This document shows positions 7,928 through 16,949 of a DNA stretch of 64,000 bases, in pieces; within the stretch, counting starts at the first letter, position 1, and each line of letters opens with the position of its first letter. The translations under genes and the position numbers were made by a program. The stretch is from Pontibacter akesuensis. GTDB taxonomy: Bacteria; Bacteroidota; Bacteroidia; Cytophagales; Hymenobacteraceae. The stretch is from contig NZ_CP014766.1 in NCBI RefSeq assembly GCF_001611675.1, forward strand, positions 2,170,001 through 2,234,000, written 5' to 3'. The notes under the pieces are model-generated. The model was not told the origin of the DNA. It saw only the letters and a program-made list of their open reading frames with translations, and made no database searches.

Positions 7928-9205
7928 ATGAACTACCAGAATACCCTTGCCTTTGCGCAGGAGCAGGACCAGCAAGATTCCCTACACCATTTCAGAGAGC
8001 GGTTTTACTTTCCGCAGGTAAACAAGCAGGACGCCATCTACTTTTGCGGCAACTCTTTGGGGCTGCAGCCGAAGTCAGCGCAGATGTACATCGACAATGA
8101 AATGTACAAATGGGCAAACATGGCAGTGGAAGGACACTTCAAGGGCGATGAGCCTTGGGTAAACTACCATACCTTGCTGGCTGGAGGCGCTGCCCGTGTG
8201 GTTGGGGCGAAGGAAAACGAAGTGGTGATTATGAACCAGCTGACCGTGAACCTGCACCTGATGCTGGTGTCGTTTTACAGGCCCGAAGGCAAGCGGTTCA
8301 AAATCATTACAGAAGGAGGCGCTTTCCCGTCTGATCAGTACGCGCTGGAGACGCAGACCCGCTTCCATGGCTACAACCCGGATGAAGCCGTTATCGAACT
8401 GTTCCCGCGCGAAGGTGAGCACACCCTGCGCACCGAGGACATCCTGCAAAGTATAAAACAACATAGCGAGGAGTTGGCCTTGGTCATGATGGGCGGCATC
8501 AACTACTACACCGGGCAGGTATTCGATATGGATGCCATCACCAAGGCCGGTCACGAAGCTGGTGCCCTGGTAGGCTTTGACTTGGCGCATGCAGCTGGCA
8601 ACATTCCACTTCAGCTGCACGACTGGGATGTGGACTTTGCTGTATGGTGTACTTATAAGTACCTGAACTCCGGTCCGGGTGGCACGTCGGGCGTGTATGT
8701 GCACGAGCGCTTTGCGAACGACAACAGCATTCCGCGCTTTGCCGGTTGGTGGGGCCACGATGCCAAGGAGCGGTTCCAGATGAAGAAGGGCTTTAGGCCA
8801 ATGGAAGGCGCGCCGGGCTGGCAGCTAAGCAACGGGCAAATTCTACCGATGGCCGTGCACCGGGCCTCGCTCGAGCTGGTGGACGAAGCAGGCGGTATGG
8901 AAGCCTTGCGTGCGAAGAGCGAGAAGCTAACGGGTTACCTGGAATACCTGATCAACGATGTGCACGTGGGCAAGGATGTGCTCGAGATGATCACACCCAG
9001 CGACCCTCAGGCGCGTGGTTGCCAGATATCGCTGCTGGTAAAGCAGAACTCCCGCCTGCTCTTCGACAAGCTGATGGAAGCCGGTATTATTGTGGATTAC
9101 CGCGAGCCGAACGTAATAAGGGTGGCACCCACGCCGCTTTACAACAGCTTTGAGGAAGTATACCGCTTCTCCGAAATTCTGCACGAGTGCCTGGAGGCGC
9201 ATTAA
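7928..9205 (+). CDS. kynU: kynureninase
   Basis: A PLP enzyme of aminotransferase fold type I that cleaves kynurenine or 3-hydroxykynurenine to (3-hydroxy)anthranilate and alanine. The 425-residue length is typical. Recognisable stretches are YFCGNSLGLQP near residue 38, the cofactor-phosphate and Asp region VGFDLAHAAGN (about 215) and the Schiff-base lysine in WCTYKYLNSGPGG (about 243). It works between KMO (16950-18329) and HaaO (3403-3930). It is transcribed alone, with a repeat-filled gap upstream and a strong hairpin downstream. Confidence 0.96.
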   Translation: MNYQNTLAFAQEQDQQDSLHHFRERFYFPQVNKQDAIYFCGNSLGLQPKSAQMYIDNEMYKWANMAVEGHFKGDEPWVNYHTLLAGGAARVVGAKENEVVIMNQLTVNLHLMLVSFYRPEGKRFKIITEGGAFPSDQYALETQTRFHGYNPDEAVIELFPREGEHTLRTEDILQSIKQHSEELALVMMGGINYYTGQVFDMDAITKAGHEAGALVGFDLAHAAGNIPLQLHDWDVDFAVWCTYKYLNSGPGGTSGVYVHERFANDNSIPRFAGWWGHDAKERFQMKKGFRPMEGAPGWQLSNGQILPMAVHRASLELVDEAGGMEALRAKSEKLTGYLEYLINDVHVGKDVLEMITPSDPQARGCQISLLVKQNSRLLFDKLMEAGIIVDYREPNVIRVAPTPLYNSFEEVYRFSEILHECLEAH

Positions 9206-9224
9206 GAGACCTTAACTTAAGCGC

Positions 9225-9274
9225 AGCGACGGGCGGAGGGGAGCGAAAGGCTGCTCCTCCGCCCGTCGCTTTTG
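9225..9274 (+). terminator. rho-independent terminator of kynU
   Basis: A 15-bp perfect GC-rich stem (9225-9239 with 9256-9270) and a 16-base loop are followed directly by TTTT, 20 bp after the kynU stop. Confidence 0.8.
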
Positions 9275-9402
9275 GCGGCAGCGGCATCCTTTTGTGCAGA
9301 CGGAGGTAGTAAAACCAAGCCATTTAAACGTATCTTGTAGGGTGCGTATAGCCTGTAAAAGCTATTCACCAGCGCTTCCTCAAAGAATCAATCATACTTT
9401 GC

Positions 9403-11643
9403 ATGACACATTTACCGCATTTAGTTACAGATTTAGCCTTGATACTTGTGGCTGCGGGCATCACCACCCTGATCTTTAAAAAGCTGAAGCAGCCCCTGGT
9501 GCTGGGGTATATTATTGCGGGGTTGTTGGTGGGCCCACACATTGCCCTTTTCCCATCTGTGATGGAAACCGAGAACATCACCATCTGGGCTGAGATCGGT
9601 GTTATCTTTCTTTTGTTCAGCCTGGGGCTGGAGTTCAGTTTCAAGAAACTGGTTAAAGTAGGCGGCGCCTCGTCGGTGATGGCCCTGATAGAGGTGGTGG
9701 TGATGCTGCTGCTGGGCTACTTTACGGGCAAGATTCTGGGGTGGAACACCATGGACAGTATTTTCCTGGGCGGCATCCTGTCGATTTCCTCCACCACCAT
9801 CATCATTCGGGCTTTTGAGGAACTGGGGGTGAAATCGCATAAGTTTGCGGGGCTGGTGTTCGGAGTGCTGATCGTGGAGGACTTGGTGGCTATACTCTTG
9901 CTGGTGCTGCTCTCCACGCTGGCCGTGAGCCAGCAGTTTGCGGGCACCGAGATGCTGGCCGCCGTCATGAAACTGGCCTTTTTCCTGCTGCTGTGGTTCC
10001 TGGCGGGCATTTTCCTGATCCCCACATTCCTGCGAAGGGCTAGCAAGCTCATGAACAACGAAACGCTGCTGATTGTGTCGCTGGCGCTTTGCCTGCTCAT
10101 GGTGGTGCTGGCGGCGCAGGTGGGTTTTTCACCAGCGCTTGGTGCCTTTATCATGGGCTCCATACTTGCGGAAACCACCAAAGCCGAGAAAATAGAGCAC
10201 CTCGTTTCCTCTGTGAAGGACCTATTTGGGGCCATTTTCTTTGTATCGGTGGGTATGCTGATTAACCCTGCTACCCTGGTAGATTATGCAGGCCCCATCG
10301 CGCTCATCACTGTGGTGACGCTGGTAGGCAAAGCATTGAGTATAACGGGCGGTGGGTTGATATCGGGGCAGGGGCTGAAAACGTCGATACAGTCCGGTAT
10401 GAGCGTGTCGCAGATTGGGGAGTTCTCTTTTATCATCGCCACCCTGGGCCTCACCCTGAACGTAACCAGCGATTTCCTGTATCCTGTGGCCGTGGCGGTC
10501 TCGGCTGTGACCACCTTCACCACACCCTACATGATCCGCCTGTCGGAGCCGCTGTACCGGAAGGTAGAGGCCATGCTGCCCGCGAAATGGCTTGCCTCAC
10601 TGAACGAGTACAGCTCCGGCGCCCAGACCATCAGCACCACCAGCGATTGGAAACTGGTGCTCCGAACCTACATCGTTAACCTGGTAATTTACTCGGTTAT
10701 TATAATCGGCATCGTAATGCTGTCGGCCCGGTACCTGAACCCCTTCGTGACCGAAACGCTGATCAACGGCAACCTGGGCGATATTGTCACGACGGCCATC
10801 ACGCTGGTGTTTATGGCGCCGTTCCTGTGGGCGCTGGCCGTGTACCATCCGCAGAAGGAGGCGCAGGGCCGCATCTGGGCCAACAAAAACTACCGAAGCC
10901 TGATTATCGTGCTGGAGTTTGGCCGCATCGTGATCGCCATTCTCTTCATCGGCTTTCTGCTGAACCAGTTCTTCTCGGTGCAGGTGGCCTTTATCGGGGG
11001 CTTCCTGATTATCGGGGTGCTGGCCATCTTCTCGCAGCGCATACAGAACTTCTACATCCGCATAGAGACGCGCTTTATGAACAACCTGAACGCACGCGAA
11101 ATAAGCGACGCCGCCAAAATGCACCACACGCTCACCCCCTGGAACGCCCACCTCACCTCCTTTGAGATAGCGGCTGAGTCGGCAGTTGCCGGGCATAATC
11201 TGGTGGAACTGCAGGTACGGGAGAAGTATGGCGTGAATGTGGCGGTGATAGAGCGCGGTGATCGCACCATTATGGCCCCTACCCGCAACGAAAGGATATT
11301 CCCGGGCGATAAGCTTTATGTTTTCGGAACGGACGAGCAGATAGAGACATTTCGCGAGTTTATCCGAACCGAAGTGGCCCCACCAACAGATGGCCAGAAC
11401 GAACGGGAAGATGTGGGGCTGGAGAAGCTGCTGGTGAAAAGAGACTCCATGCTGCTGCACAAAACCATACGCCAGGCGGGGGTGCGGGAGAAAACACATG
11501 GCCTGATTGTGGGCATAGAGAAAAACGGCGAGCGTTACCTCAACCCCGACTCCGATATGGTGTTTGAGGAGGGCGACATGGTTTGGATTGTGGGCAGCCC
11601 GTCGCGCATAAAAATGCTGGAAGAGGCAAGGCAGGAGGCATAG
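9403..11643 (+). CDS. CPA2-family monovalent cation:proton antiporter (KefB/KefC-like)
   Basis: A 746-residue inner-membrane protein. The first ~380 residues form about 12-13 hydrophobic segments of the Na+/H+ exchanger fold, with SLGLEFSFKKL (about 65) and SLALCLLMVVLAAQVGFSPALGAFIMGSILA in two halves, typical of CPA2. A second hydrophobic block (about 415-545) follows. The C-terminus holds two TrkA-C-like domains (about 585-650 and 665-740), with REKYGVNVAVIERG and PGDKLYVFG as signs. Such proteins extrude Na+ or K+ in exchange for H+; the C-terminal domains usually sense ligands. I see no Rossmann TrkA-N domain. The MscS-like gene follows 90 bp downstream on the same strand. Confidence 0.88.
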   Translation: MTHLPHLVTDLALILVAAGITTLIFKKLKQPLVLGYIIAGLLVGPHIALFPSVMETENITIWAEIGVIFLLFSLGLEFSFKKLVKVGGASSVMALIEVVVMLLLGYFTGKILGWNTMDSIFLGGILSISSTTIIIRAFEELGVKSHKFAGLVFGVLIVEDLVAILLLVLLSTLAVSQQFAGTEMLAAVMKLAFFLLLWFLAGIFLIPTFLRRASKLMNNETLLIVSLALCLLMVVLAAQVGFSPALGAFIMGSILAETTKAEKIEHLVSSVKDLFGAIFFVSVGMLINPATLVDYAGPIALITVVTLVGKALSITGGGLISGQGLKTSIQSGMSVSQIGEFSFIIATLGLTLNVTSDFLYPVAVAVSAVTTFTTPYMIRLSEPLYRKVEAMLPAKWLASLNEYSSGAQTISTTSDWKLVLRTYIVNLVIYSVIIIGIVMLSARYLNPFVTETLINGNLGDIVTTAITLVFMAPFLWALAVYHPQKEAQGRIWANKNYRSLIIVLEFGRIVIAILFIGFLLNQFFSVQVAFIGGFLIIGVLAIFSQRIQNFYIRIETRFMNNLNAREISDAAKMHHTLTPWNAHLTSFEIAAESAVAGHNLVELQVREKYGVNVAVIERGDRTIMAPTRNERIFPGDKLYVFGTDEQIETFREFIRTEVAPPTDGQNEREDVGLEKLLVKRDSMLLHKTIRQAGVREKTHGLIVGIEKNGERYLNPDSDMVFEEGDMVWIVGSPSRIKMLEEARQEA

Positions 11644-11733
11644 GGAGTAGCTTTTTGGTGTGCCATACGTCATGGCTGATCAGGCCGCACCTGCCGCTGT
11701 TGGCGATGCGTATATTAGGTAAAATCAATCATA

Positions 11734-12654
11734 ATGCGGAAAGTAGAATACTGGATAGAAGAAAGCTTTGGCATTCCGGCGAGTGCCCAGGAAAACCTGC
11801 TGGCATCGGTTGTCTTGCTGGTTTGCCTGTGGGTGATCAGCCGGGTGATCCACCGGTTGGCGGCCCAGCGCCAGACAGATTCGCGCAAGCTGTACCAGTG
11901 GCAGAAAACCACTAATTACGTAGTCACCGGGTTTGGCATCGTCTTCCTGGCCAACATCTGGTTTAACGGTTTCGAGTCCATCGCCACGTTTCTGGGGCTG
12001 CTCTCGGTAGGTTTGGTGGTGGCGCTCAGGGAGCCTATCCTAAGTATGTTCGGCTGGATTTTCCTGCTTTGGAAGCGCCCGTTCAAAATTGGCGACAGGA
12101 TTAAGATCAACGGCCACACAGGCGATGTAATCGATATCGGGCTTTTCCAGTTTACGCTGAATGAGCTTAGCCAGACCATTGATTCAGAGCAACCGACAGG
12201 CCACGTGGTGCACCTGCCCAACAGTATGGTGTTCTCGCAGTCGCAGATAAACTACAACTATGGCTTTCCGTTTTTGTGGCACGAAGTGCAGGTAGCCGTT
12301 ACCTTCGAAAGCAACTGGGAGAGGGCCAGAACTGTGCTGGAGGATATCGTGGACAGGCATTCGGAAAAGCTAAGCGAGTCGGCGCAGGAAATGATTCTGC
12401 GGGAGTCGCAGCGGCACCTGATCTTTTACAAGGACTTTAAGGCGCGCGTTTTTGTAAAGGCGCGCGAAAACGGCATTCAGTTCACGCTCCGCTACTTGTG
12501 CGCCCTTAACCGCCGCCGCGAGAGTGAGAACCTGATCTGGACGGATGTCTTCAACTCCTTCCTGAACTCCCCTGATATTAAATTTGCCTACCCGACCACC
12601 CGTTTTTACCAGCAGCCAGAGGAGCGGCTGCACAATGCCGGTGAGCAAGTATAA
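11734..12654 (+). CDS. small-conductance mechanosensitive ion channel, MscS family
   Basis: A 306-residue membrane protein. Two or three hydrophobic segments lie in residues 20-110; the pore-lining helix and beta domain follow, with FLGLLSVGLVVALREPILSMFGWIFLL (about 88-114) and the family stretch RPFKIGDRIKINGHTGDVIDIGLF (about 117-140). Position-specific HLPNSMVFSQSQINY matches the conserved PN loop. It would open under membrane tension to release solutes. Its location behind a cation antiporter suggests joint control of ion balance (inference). The stop codon lies inside the 5' arm of the following hairpin. Confidence 0.9.
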   Translation: MRKVEYWIEESFGIPASAQENLLASVVLLVCLWVISRVIHRLAAQRQTDSRKLYQWQKTTNYVVTGFGIVFLANIWFNGFESIATFLGLLSVGLVVALREPILSMFGWIFLLWKRPFKIGDRIKINGHTGDVIDIGLFQFTLNELSQTIDSEQPTGHVVHLPNSMVFSQSQINYNYGFPFLWHEVQVAVTFESNWERARTVLEDIVDRHSEKLSESAQEMILRESQRHLIFYKDFKARVFVKARENGIQFTLRYLCALNRRRESENLIWTDVFNSFLNSPDIKFAYPTTRFYQQPEERLHNAGEQV

Positions 12655-12707
12655 AGCACGAACGGCTGGTCCTGTTAAAGAAGCCAGCCGTTCGTGCTTT
12701 ATACTTG
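12646..12707 (+). terminator. long hairpin with inverted AAGTATA pair after the mscS-like gene
   Basis: A perfect 24-bp stem (12646-12669 and 12684-12707) with a 14-base loop. The outermost bases are CAAGTATAAA and TTTATACTTG, an inverted pair of the dispersed motif. The stop codon of the preceding gene (12652-12654) is within the stem. Convergent genes on both sides suggest two-way termination (inference). Confidence 0.75.
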
Positions 12708-12774
12708 AGTTGATGTTGTTTGTGACTTTAATAAGCCGCCTTTTGCTACATTATTAATTTTTTATCTAAAAATT

Positions 12775-13359
12775 CTAAAGCTTCTTCTCCCGCCACCTTA
12801 AAGACTCTGGTTGAAATCTTTCAACAATCTGGGCTTTGTCAGTGCTTGCTTCTAATTTTGAAGGAACAAGAATCGTATCGGCTTCTGCCAACATTCCCTT
12901 GAAGCGAATGTTCTGAAGAATCTTATCATCAAATCTATACTCCAGCCTCCCTTTCTTAAAGACAGTATCAATCTCTTTGAAGGAATCAAAGTGCCCTTTC
13001 CCATAAAGGAAGTATCCGAAGCCTAAAAAAGAAGTACTGGTGCGTGGACTGAAGATAATGTAATGTTCCTGAGACTTTATTCCAAGAAAGAAAGTGTCTT
13101 GGTCAGCAGTTATATACAAGTTTTTTAATTGGTCTTCGTATTTGTTAGCAATAGTGTCAAGAGCGAGTACAACGTTTTTATTTGTGTTGTTAGTTAGTTT
13201 GAATCGCAGTGGAAAAGCTGCCAGCTCAGGCACACCAACACTGTCAATCTCCAGTTTCACATCTCCTTCTTTAGCCAGCAAGAACATGTCAGGTTTAGGC
13301 CTATTGCAGGCAATGACTGCTAAAACAAGTATAACTAAAGACAGTGTTCTGATGCTCAT
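12775..13359 (-). CDS. hypothetical lipoprotein
   Basis: I do not recognise a family. From the ATG at 13359 the protein has about 194 residues and a classic lipoprotein signal: MSIRTL, a hydrophobic run, then a VIAC lipobox (Cys about 18) followed by NRPKPDM. An ATG at 13386 would add nine residues in front of the signal and is less likely. The mature part looks like a single soluble beta-rich domain and ends RWREKKL. The gene is AT-richer than its neighbours and uses more A/T-ending codons, which fits a later arrival (inference). Confidence 0.7.
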   Translation of the reverse strand: MSIRTLSLVILVLAVIACNRPKPDMFLLAKEGDVKLEIDSVGVPELAAFPLRFKLTNNTNKNVVLALDTIANKYEDQLKNLYITADQDTFFLGIKSQEHYIIFSPRTSTSFLGFGYFLYGKGHFDSFKEIDTVFKKGRLEYRFDDKILQNIRFKGMLAEADTILVPSKLEASTDKAQIVERFQPESLRWREKKL

Positions 13360-13417
13360 TCGTCTTAAATAAAGCTCATTCTTCATACATGAGTTGGTGC
13401 CATCCTGCAGAACAGCT

Positions 13418-14806
13418 TTATCTTTTAACTTTCAACTCCTCCTTAAAATCCTTCATCCGGGTAAAATAGTCTCTTGCCGCGCGCATCACCTTCGGGGAAA
13501 GCAGCAGTGCCGAGGTCATGGTTGGGATGGCCATCATGGCGTACATGCCATCGATGAGAGCAAGTACGGCGGTGATGGAAGCCACGGCGCCGAGTAAGAT
13601 GGTGAACACGTAGAAGTAGTTGTAGTAGTATTTATACTTCGCCCCAAAGAGGAAGCCAAAGCACTTGGTGCCGTAATAAGAGTAGGAGAACAGCGAAGTG
13701 AAGGCAAAGATAAACACGCACAGCACCAGCACATAGCTGCCGATGCCCGGCATGGCTGAGTTGAAGGCCGTAGCCGTCATCAGCACCCCGTTGCCATCTG
13801 ATGTTTGCCAGGCCCCTGTAAGTATAATGGCGAGCCCGGTAAGGGTACACACAATAATGGTATCGATAAAAGGACCGAGCATGGCTACCAATCCCTCGCG
13901 AATCGGCTCATCGGTTTTGGCGGCCCCGTGCATCATGGAGGCAGTTCCGATACCGGCCTCGTTTGAGAAAGCCGCCCGGCGCGCCCCCGCAATGATGATG
14001 GCACCCACGGCACCGCCCAGCATCGCGTTGGCAGAGAAGGCATCCTCAAAGATCAGGGCAAAAGCAGCCGGGATGTTGGTATAGTTGGCAAACATGATGT
14101 AAAACACCGCCAGCATGTACAGCACCACCATACTTGGCACCATCTTGCCCGCTACCTGCCCAATCCGTTGAATGCCTCCGAAAATTACCAGCGAGGTAAC
14201 AAACACCAGCACAAGGCCGATGCCCAGGTTCCAGTAAAAGGCATCGGCGGGGGAAGCACCGTTGGGCTGTAGCAGCACCTCGCGGATCACCTGCGTTAGC
14301 TGGTTTGCTGTGAAAATAGGCAAGGCCCCAAAAAGACCGGCCACCGCGAAGAAAATAGCCAGCGGCTTCCATTTCCTGCCCAGCCCCTCGATGATCACGT
14401 ACATCGGGCCGCCCTCTACGTGGCCATTTGTGTCGCGGCCGCGGTACATGATGGCAAGCGAGCAGGTAAAGAACTTCGTGGCCATGCCCACCACGGCGCT
14501 CACCCACATCCAGAAGAGCACCCCGGGCCCGCCGGTGGCAATGGCCACGGCCACGCCGCTGATGTTGCCCATGCCCACCGTGGCTGCCAGCGCGCTGGAG
14601 AGTGCCTCAAAATGGCTGATGTCGCCCGGGTCATCCGGGTCGTCGTACTTGCCGCGCAGCACGTTTATGGCGTGCCCCAGGTACCGGAAAGGCAGGAAAC
14701 CCGAGAACAGCATAAAAAAGAAACCGCCGCCCATCAGCAGGATCAGCAGGGGCAAACCCCAGGCAGCATCACTGAAGGCCACCAGAAAACGCTCTATCGC
14801 TTCCAA
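13418..14806 (-). CDS. alanine/glycine:cation symporter (AGCS family)
   Basis: A 462-residue inner-membrane transporter with about 10-11 hydrophobic segments. The family stretches are visible: FEALSSALAATVGMGNISGVAVAIATGGPGVLFWMWVSA (about 66-104, the AGCS signature region) and RAAFSNEAGIGTASMMHGAA (about 272-291). Members such as AlsT or DagA import alanine or glycine with Na+ or H+. It stands alone, divergent from the NhaP-like gene. Confidence 0.94.
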   Translation of the reverse strand: MEAIERFLVAFSDAAWGLPLLILLMGGGFFFMLFSGFLPFRYLGHAINVLRGKYDDPDDPGDISHFEALSSALAATVGMGNISGVAVAIATGGPGVLFWMWVSAVVGMATKFFTCSLAIMYRGRDTNGHVEGGPMYVIIEGLGRKWKPLAIFFAVAGLFGALPIFTANQLTQVIREVLLQPNGASPADAFYWNLGIGLVLVFVTSLVIFGGIQRIGQVAGKMVPSMVVLYMLAVFYIMFANYTNIPAAFALIFEDAFSANAMLGGAVGAIIIAGARRAAFSNEAGIGTASMMHGAAKTDEPIREGLVAMLGPFIDTIIVCTLTGLAIILTGAWQTSDGNGVLMTATAFNSAMPGIGSYVLVLCVFIFAFTSLFSYSYYGTKCFGFLFGAKYKYYYNYFYVFTILLGAVASITAVLALIDGMYAMMAIPTMTSALLLSPKVMRAARDYFTRMKDFKEELKVKR

Positions 14807-14967
14807 ATTTTTGTGTTTAAAGAGGTCCGAAGCCTACAAAATAGGCAACACTTTTGAAACAACGTATGTACGCCTATTACTACTGTTTCGAAGGCGATAC
14901 TCCTTGCCTTAAAGTAATGGCACATGGCCCAGTCAACAGGCCTTCAACTTTAAAGATAAGATTTATA

Positions 14968-16263
14968 ATGGATGATTATATAGTAGCCATGACGGTAATA
15001 GGACTGGCGGCCCTTTCCATGACCTGGGTGCCTAAGATCATGGAGAGAACGTTTATTTCTTACCCCATCGTTTTCCTGCTGCTGGGCATGCTGATTTACG
15101 CACTGCCGCTGGGGCTCCCTACGCCGGACCCCATCTGGCAGGAAAACTATGTGGTACACCTGACGGAGTTAAGCGTGATCATCTCTTTGATGGGCACCGG
15201 CCTTAAGATCAGGCGCAAATTCGGCTTTAAGAACTGGCGCATTCCGCTGAGGCTGGTAAGTATAACCATGCTGCTGTGCATTGCGGCGGTGGCTTTTCTG
15301 GGATGGAGTGTGCTGGGTTTCTCGGTGGCGGGGGCCGTGCTGCTCGGTGCTGTACTGGCGCCCACCGATCCTGTGCTGGCCGAGCAGGTGCAGGTAGGCC
15401 CTCCCGATGACAAGGAAGAGGACGTGGTGCGGTTCTCCCTCACGGCGGAGGCCGGCCTGAACGACGGGTCCGCCTTTCCGTTCACGTGGCTGGCGGTGGT
15501 GCTGGCGGTTGCGGCCGGGGCCGACGGCAGCGGCGACTGGTTTAACGACTGGTTTAAGGATTGGGTCCTGCGGGATCTGCTTTACCGGATTGTGGTAGGG
15601 GTTGGCGCGGGCTATGCCATTGGGCGCGGGCTCGCTTACCTGATCTTCCGGCTTCCGCAAATCACCAGCTTCCCCAAGGCAGAACACGGCTTTCTGTCGC
15701 TTTCTGCTACCCTGTTAACGTATGGCGTTACAGAGCTACTACACGGCTACGGGTTTATTGCCGTGTTTGTGGCGGCGCTTACAGTCAGCAACATCGAGGA
15801 GGAGCACGAGTACCACGTAGAGATGCACGATTTCGTGAACCAGGTGGAGCGCATTATTATGGTGATCCTGCTGATGCTGTTCGGTGGAAGCCTGGTGACA
15901 GGAATTCTAGATTACCTTACCTGGCAGGGAGCGGTGGTCGGGTTGGTGCTCCTGTTCTTTATCCGTCCTATCTCTGCGCTGCCAAGTATGCTCGGCACGT
16001 ACTCTACCACCAAAGAGAAGTTGGCGGTTTGCTTCTTTGGCATCCGGGGCATCGGCTCCTTTTTCTACCTTTCCTTTGCGCTGGATAAAGTGGCTTTCCC
16101 GGAGTCGAACGAGCTGTGGTCTATCACAGCGTTTATTGTGATGGTGTCCGTTATCCTGCACGGCTTAACTGCCACAAACGCCATAAAGGTGCTGGATCGT
16201 GAGCGCAAGAAAAGCGGGAGACCCGTGCTGGAGGTGGATCAGACCCCGGATGAAATTAAGTAA
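14968..16263 (+). CDS. CPA1-family sodium:proton antiporter (NhaP-like)
   Basis: A 431-residue membrane protein with about 12 hydrophobic segments. LLGAVLAPTDPVLAEQVQVG (about 128-147) holds the ATDPV-type motif of CPA1 exchangers, and FSLTAEAGLNDGSAFPFTW contains the ND pair that binds Na+. FFGIRGIGSFFYLSFAL is the third conserved stretch. The long open frame begins at 14854, but those first 38 codons are unlike the family; the ATG at 14968 (MDDYIVAM) gives the normal start. It would expel Na+ against H+. The AlkB-like gene begins 18 bp downstream. Confidence 0.9.
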   Translation: MDDYIVAMTVIGLAALSMTWVPKIMERTFISYPIVFLLLGMLIYALPLGLPTPDPIWQENYVVHLTELSVIISLMGTGLKIRRKFGFKNWRIPLRLVSITMLLCIAAVAFLGWSVLGFSVAGAVLLGAVLAPTDPVLAEQVQVGPPDDKEEDVVRFSLTAEAGLNDGSAFPFTWLAVVLAVAAGADGSGDWFNDWFKDWVLRDLLYRIVVGVGAGYAIGRGLAYLIFRLPQITSFPKAEHGFLSLSATLLTYGVTELLHGYGFIAVFVAALTVSNIEEEHEYHVEMHDFVNQVERIIMVILLMLFGGSLVTGILDYLTWQGAVVGLVLLFFIRPISALPSMLGTYSTTKEKLAVCFFGIRGIGSFFYLSFALDKVAFPESNELWSITAFIVMVSVILHGLTATNAIKVLDRERKKSGRPVLEVDQTPDEIK

Positions 16264-16281
16264 AAGCAAGCGGAAATATGG

Positions 16282-16881
16282 ATGAATGATACGGGCAGAA
16301 AACTAAAACCAGTACCCCTTCCTGATGCCGAAGTATACTTCTCGGCCCATTTTTTTAACCCGGAGCAAAGCGATGTATATTTACAGGAGCTCTTGCAACA
16401 GGTAAACTGGCAGCAGGAAAGTATAAAACTGTTTGGAAAGCTGCAGCCCATGCCGCGCCTTACCGCCTGGTACGGCGACAAAGGCTATACGTATTCGGGC
16501 CTCGAAAACAAGCCGCAGCCCTGGTTGCCGGTGCTGCAGGAGTTAAGGGAGCAGGTGGAGCAGGCGAGCAGGCAGCAGTACAACAGTGTTCTGCTGAACC
16601 TCTACCGCACAGGCCAGGACAGTATGGGCTGGCACGCCGACAATGAACGGGAGCTGGGGCAGGAGCCAAGTATCGCCAGCCTGAGTTTTGGCGGGGAGCG
16701 GCGCTTTGCCCTGAAACATCGCAGCCGGAAAGATGTTGATGCTTTGCGTATCACCTTAAACCACGGGAGTTTACTGCTCATGCAGGGGCCAACGCAGCAT
16801 CACTGGCTGCACCACATCCCTAAAACCAGCAAGCCCGTACAACCACGCATCAACCTCACCTTTCGGTACGTGCATGGCTAA
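16282..16881 (+). CDS. alpha-ketoglutarate-dependent dioxygenase AlkB-like
   Basis: A 199-residue Fe(II)/2-oxoglutarate oxygenase of the AlkB/ALKBH2-3 type, which removes alkyl groups from DNA or RNA bases. The iron ligands HxD are in GWHADNERELG (about 115-117) and the distal His in QGPTQHHWLHHIP (about 173-177); the 2-oxoglutarate arginines are in RINLTFR at the C-terminus. SFGGERRFALKHR forms the conserved core strand. It starts 18 bp after the antiporter gene on the same strand, so co-transcription is likely. Confidence 0.93.
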   Translation: MNDTGRKLKPVPLPDAEVYFSAHFFNPEQSDVYLQELLQQVNWQQESIKLFGKLQPMPRLTAWYGDKGYTYSGLENKPQPWLPVLQELREQVEQASRQQYNSVLLNLYRTGQDSMGWHADNERELGQEPSIASLSFGGERRFALKHRSRKDVDALRITLNHGSLLLMQGPTQHHWLHHIPKTSKPVQPRINLTFRYVHG

Positions 16882-16949
16882 GCGGCTTGCCAAAGCGCTC
16901 CGGAAACCGTTACTTTACGCCAATTAGAGGCTCTGGCCCCGGATATACT

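Noticed and set aside
10597-11673. Long minus-strand frame opposite the cation antiporter gene
   Set aside because: It is the shadow of a clear membrane protein; His/Gln-rich, without start context or family features. The same applies to the frame at 25658-26962 opposite asnS and that at 27436-28629 opposite rpoN.
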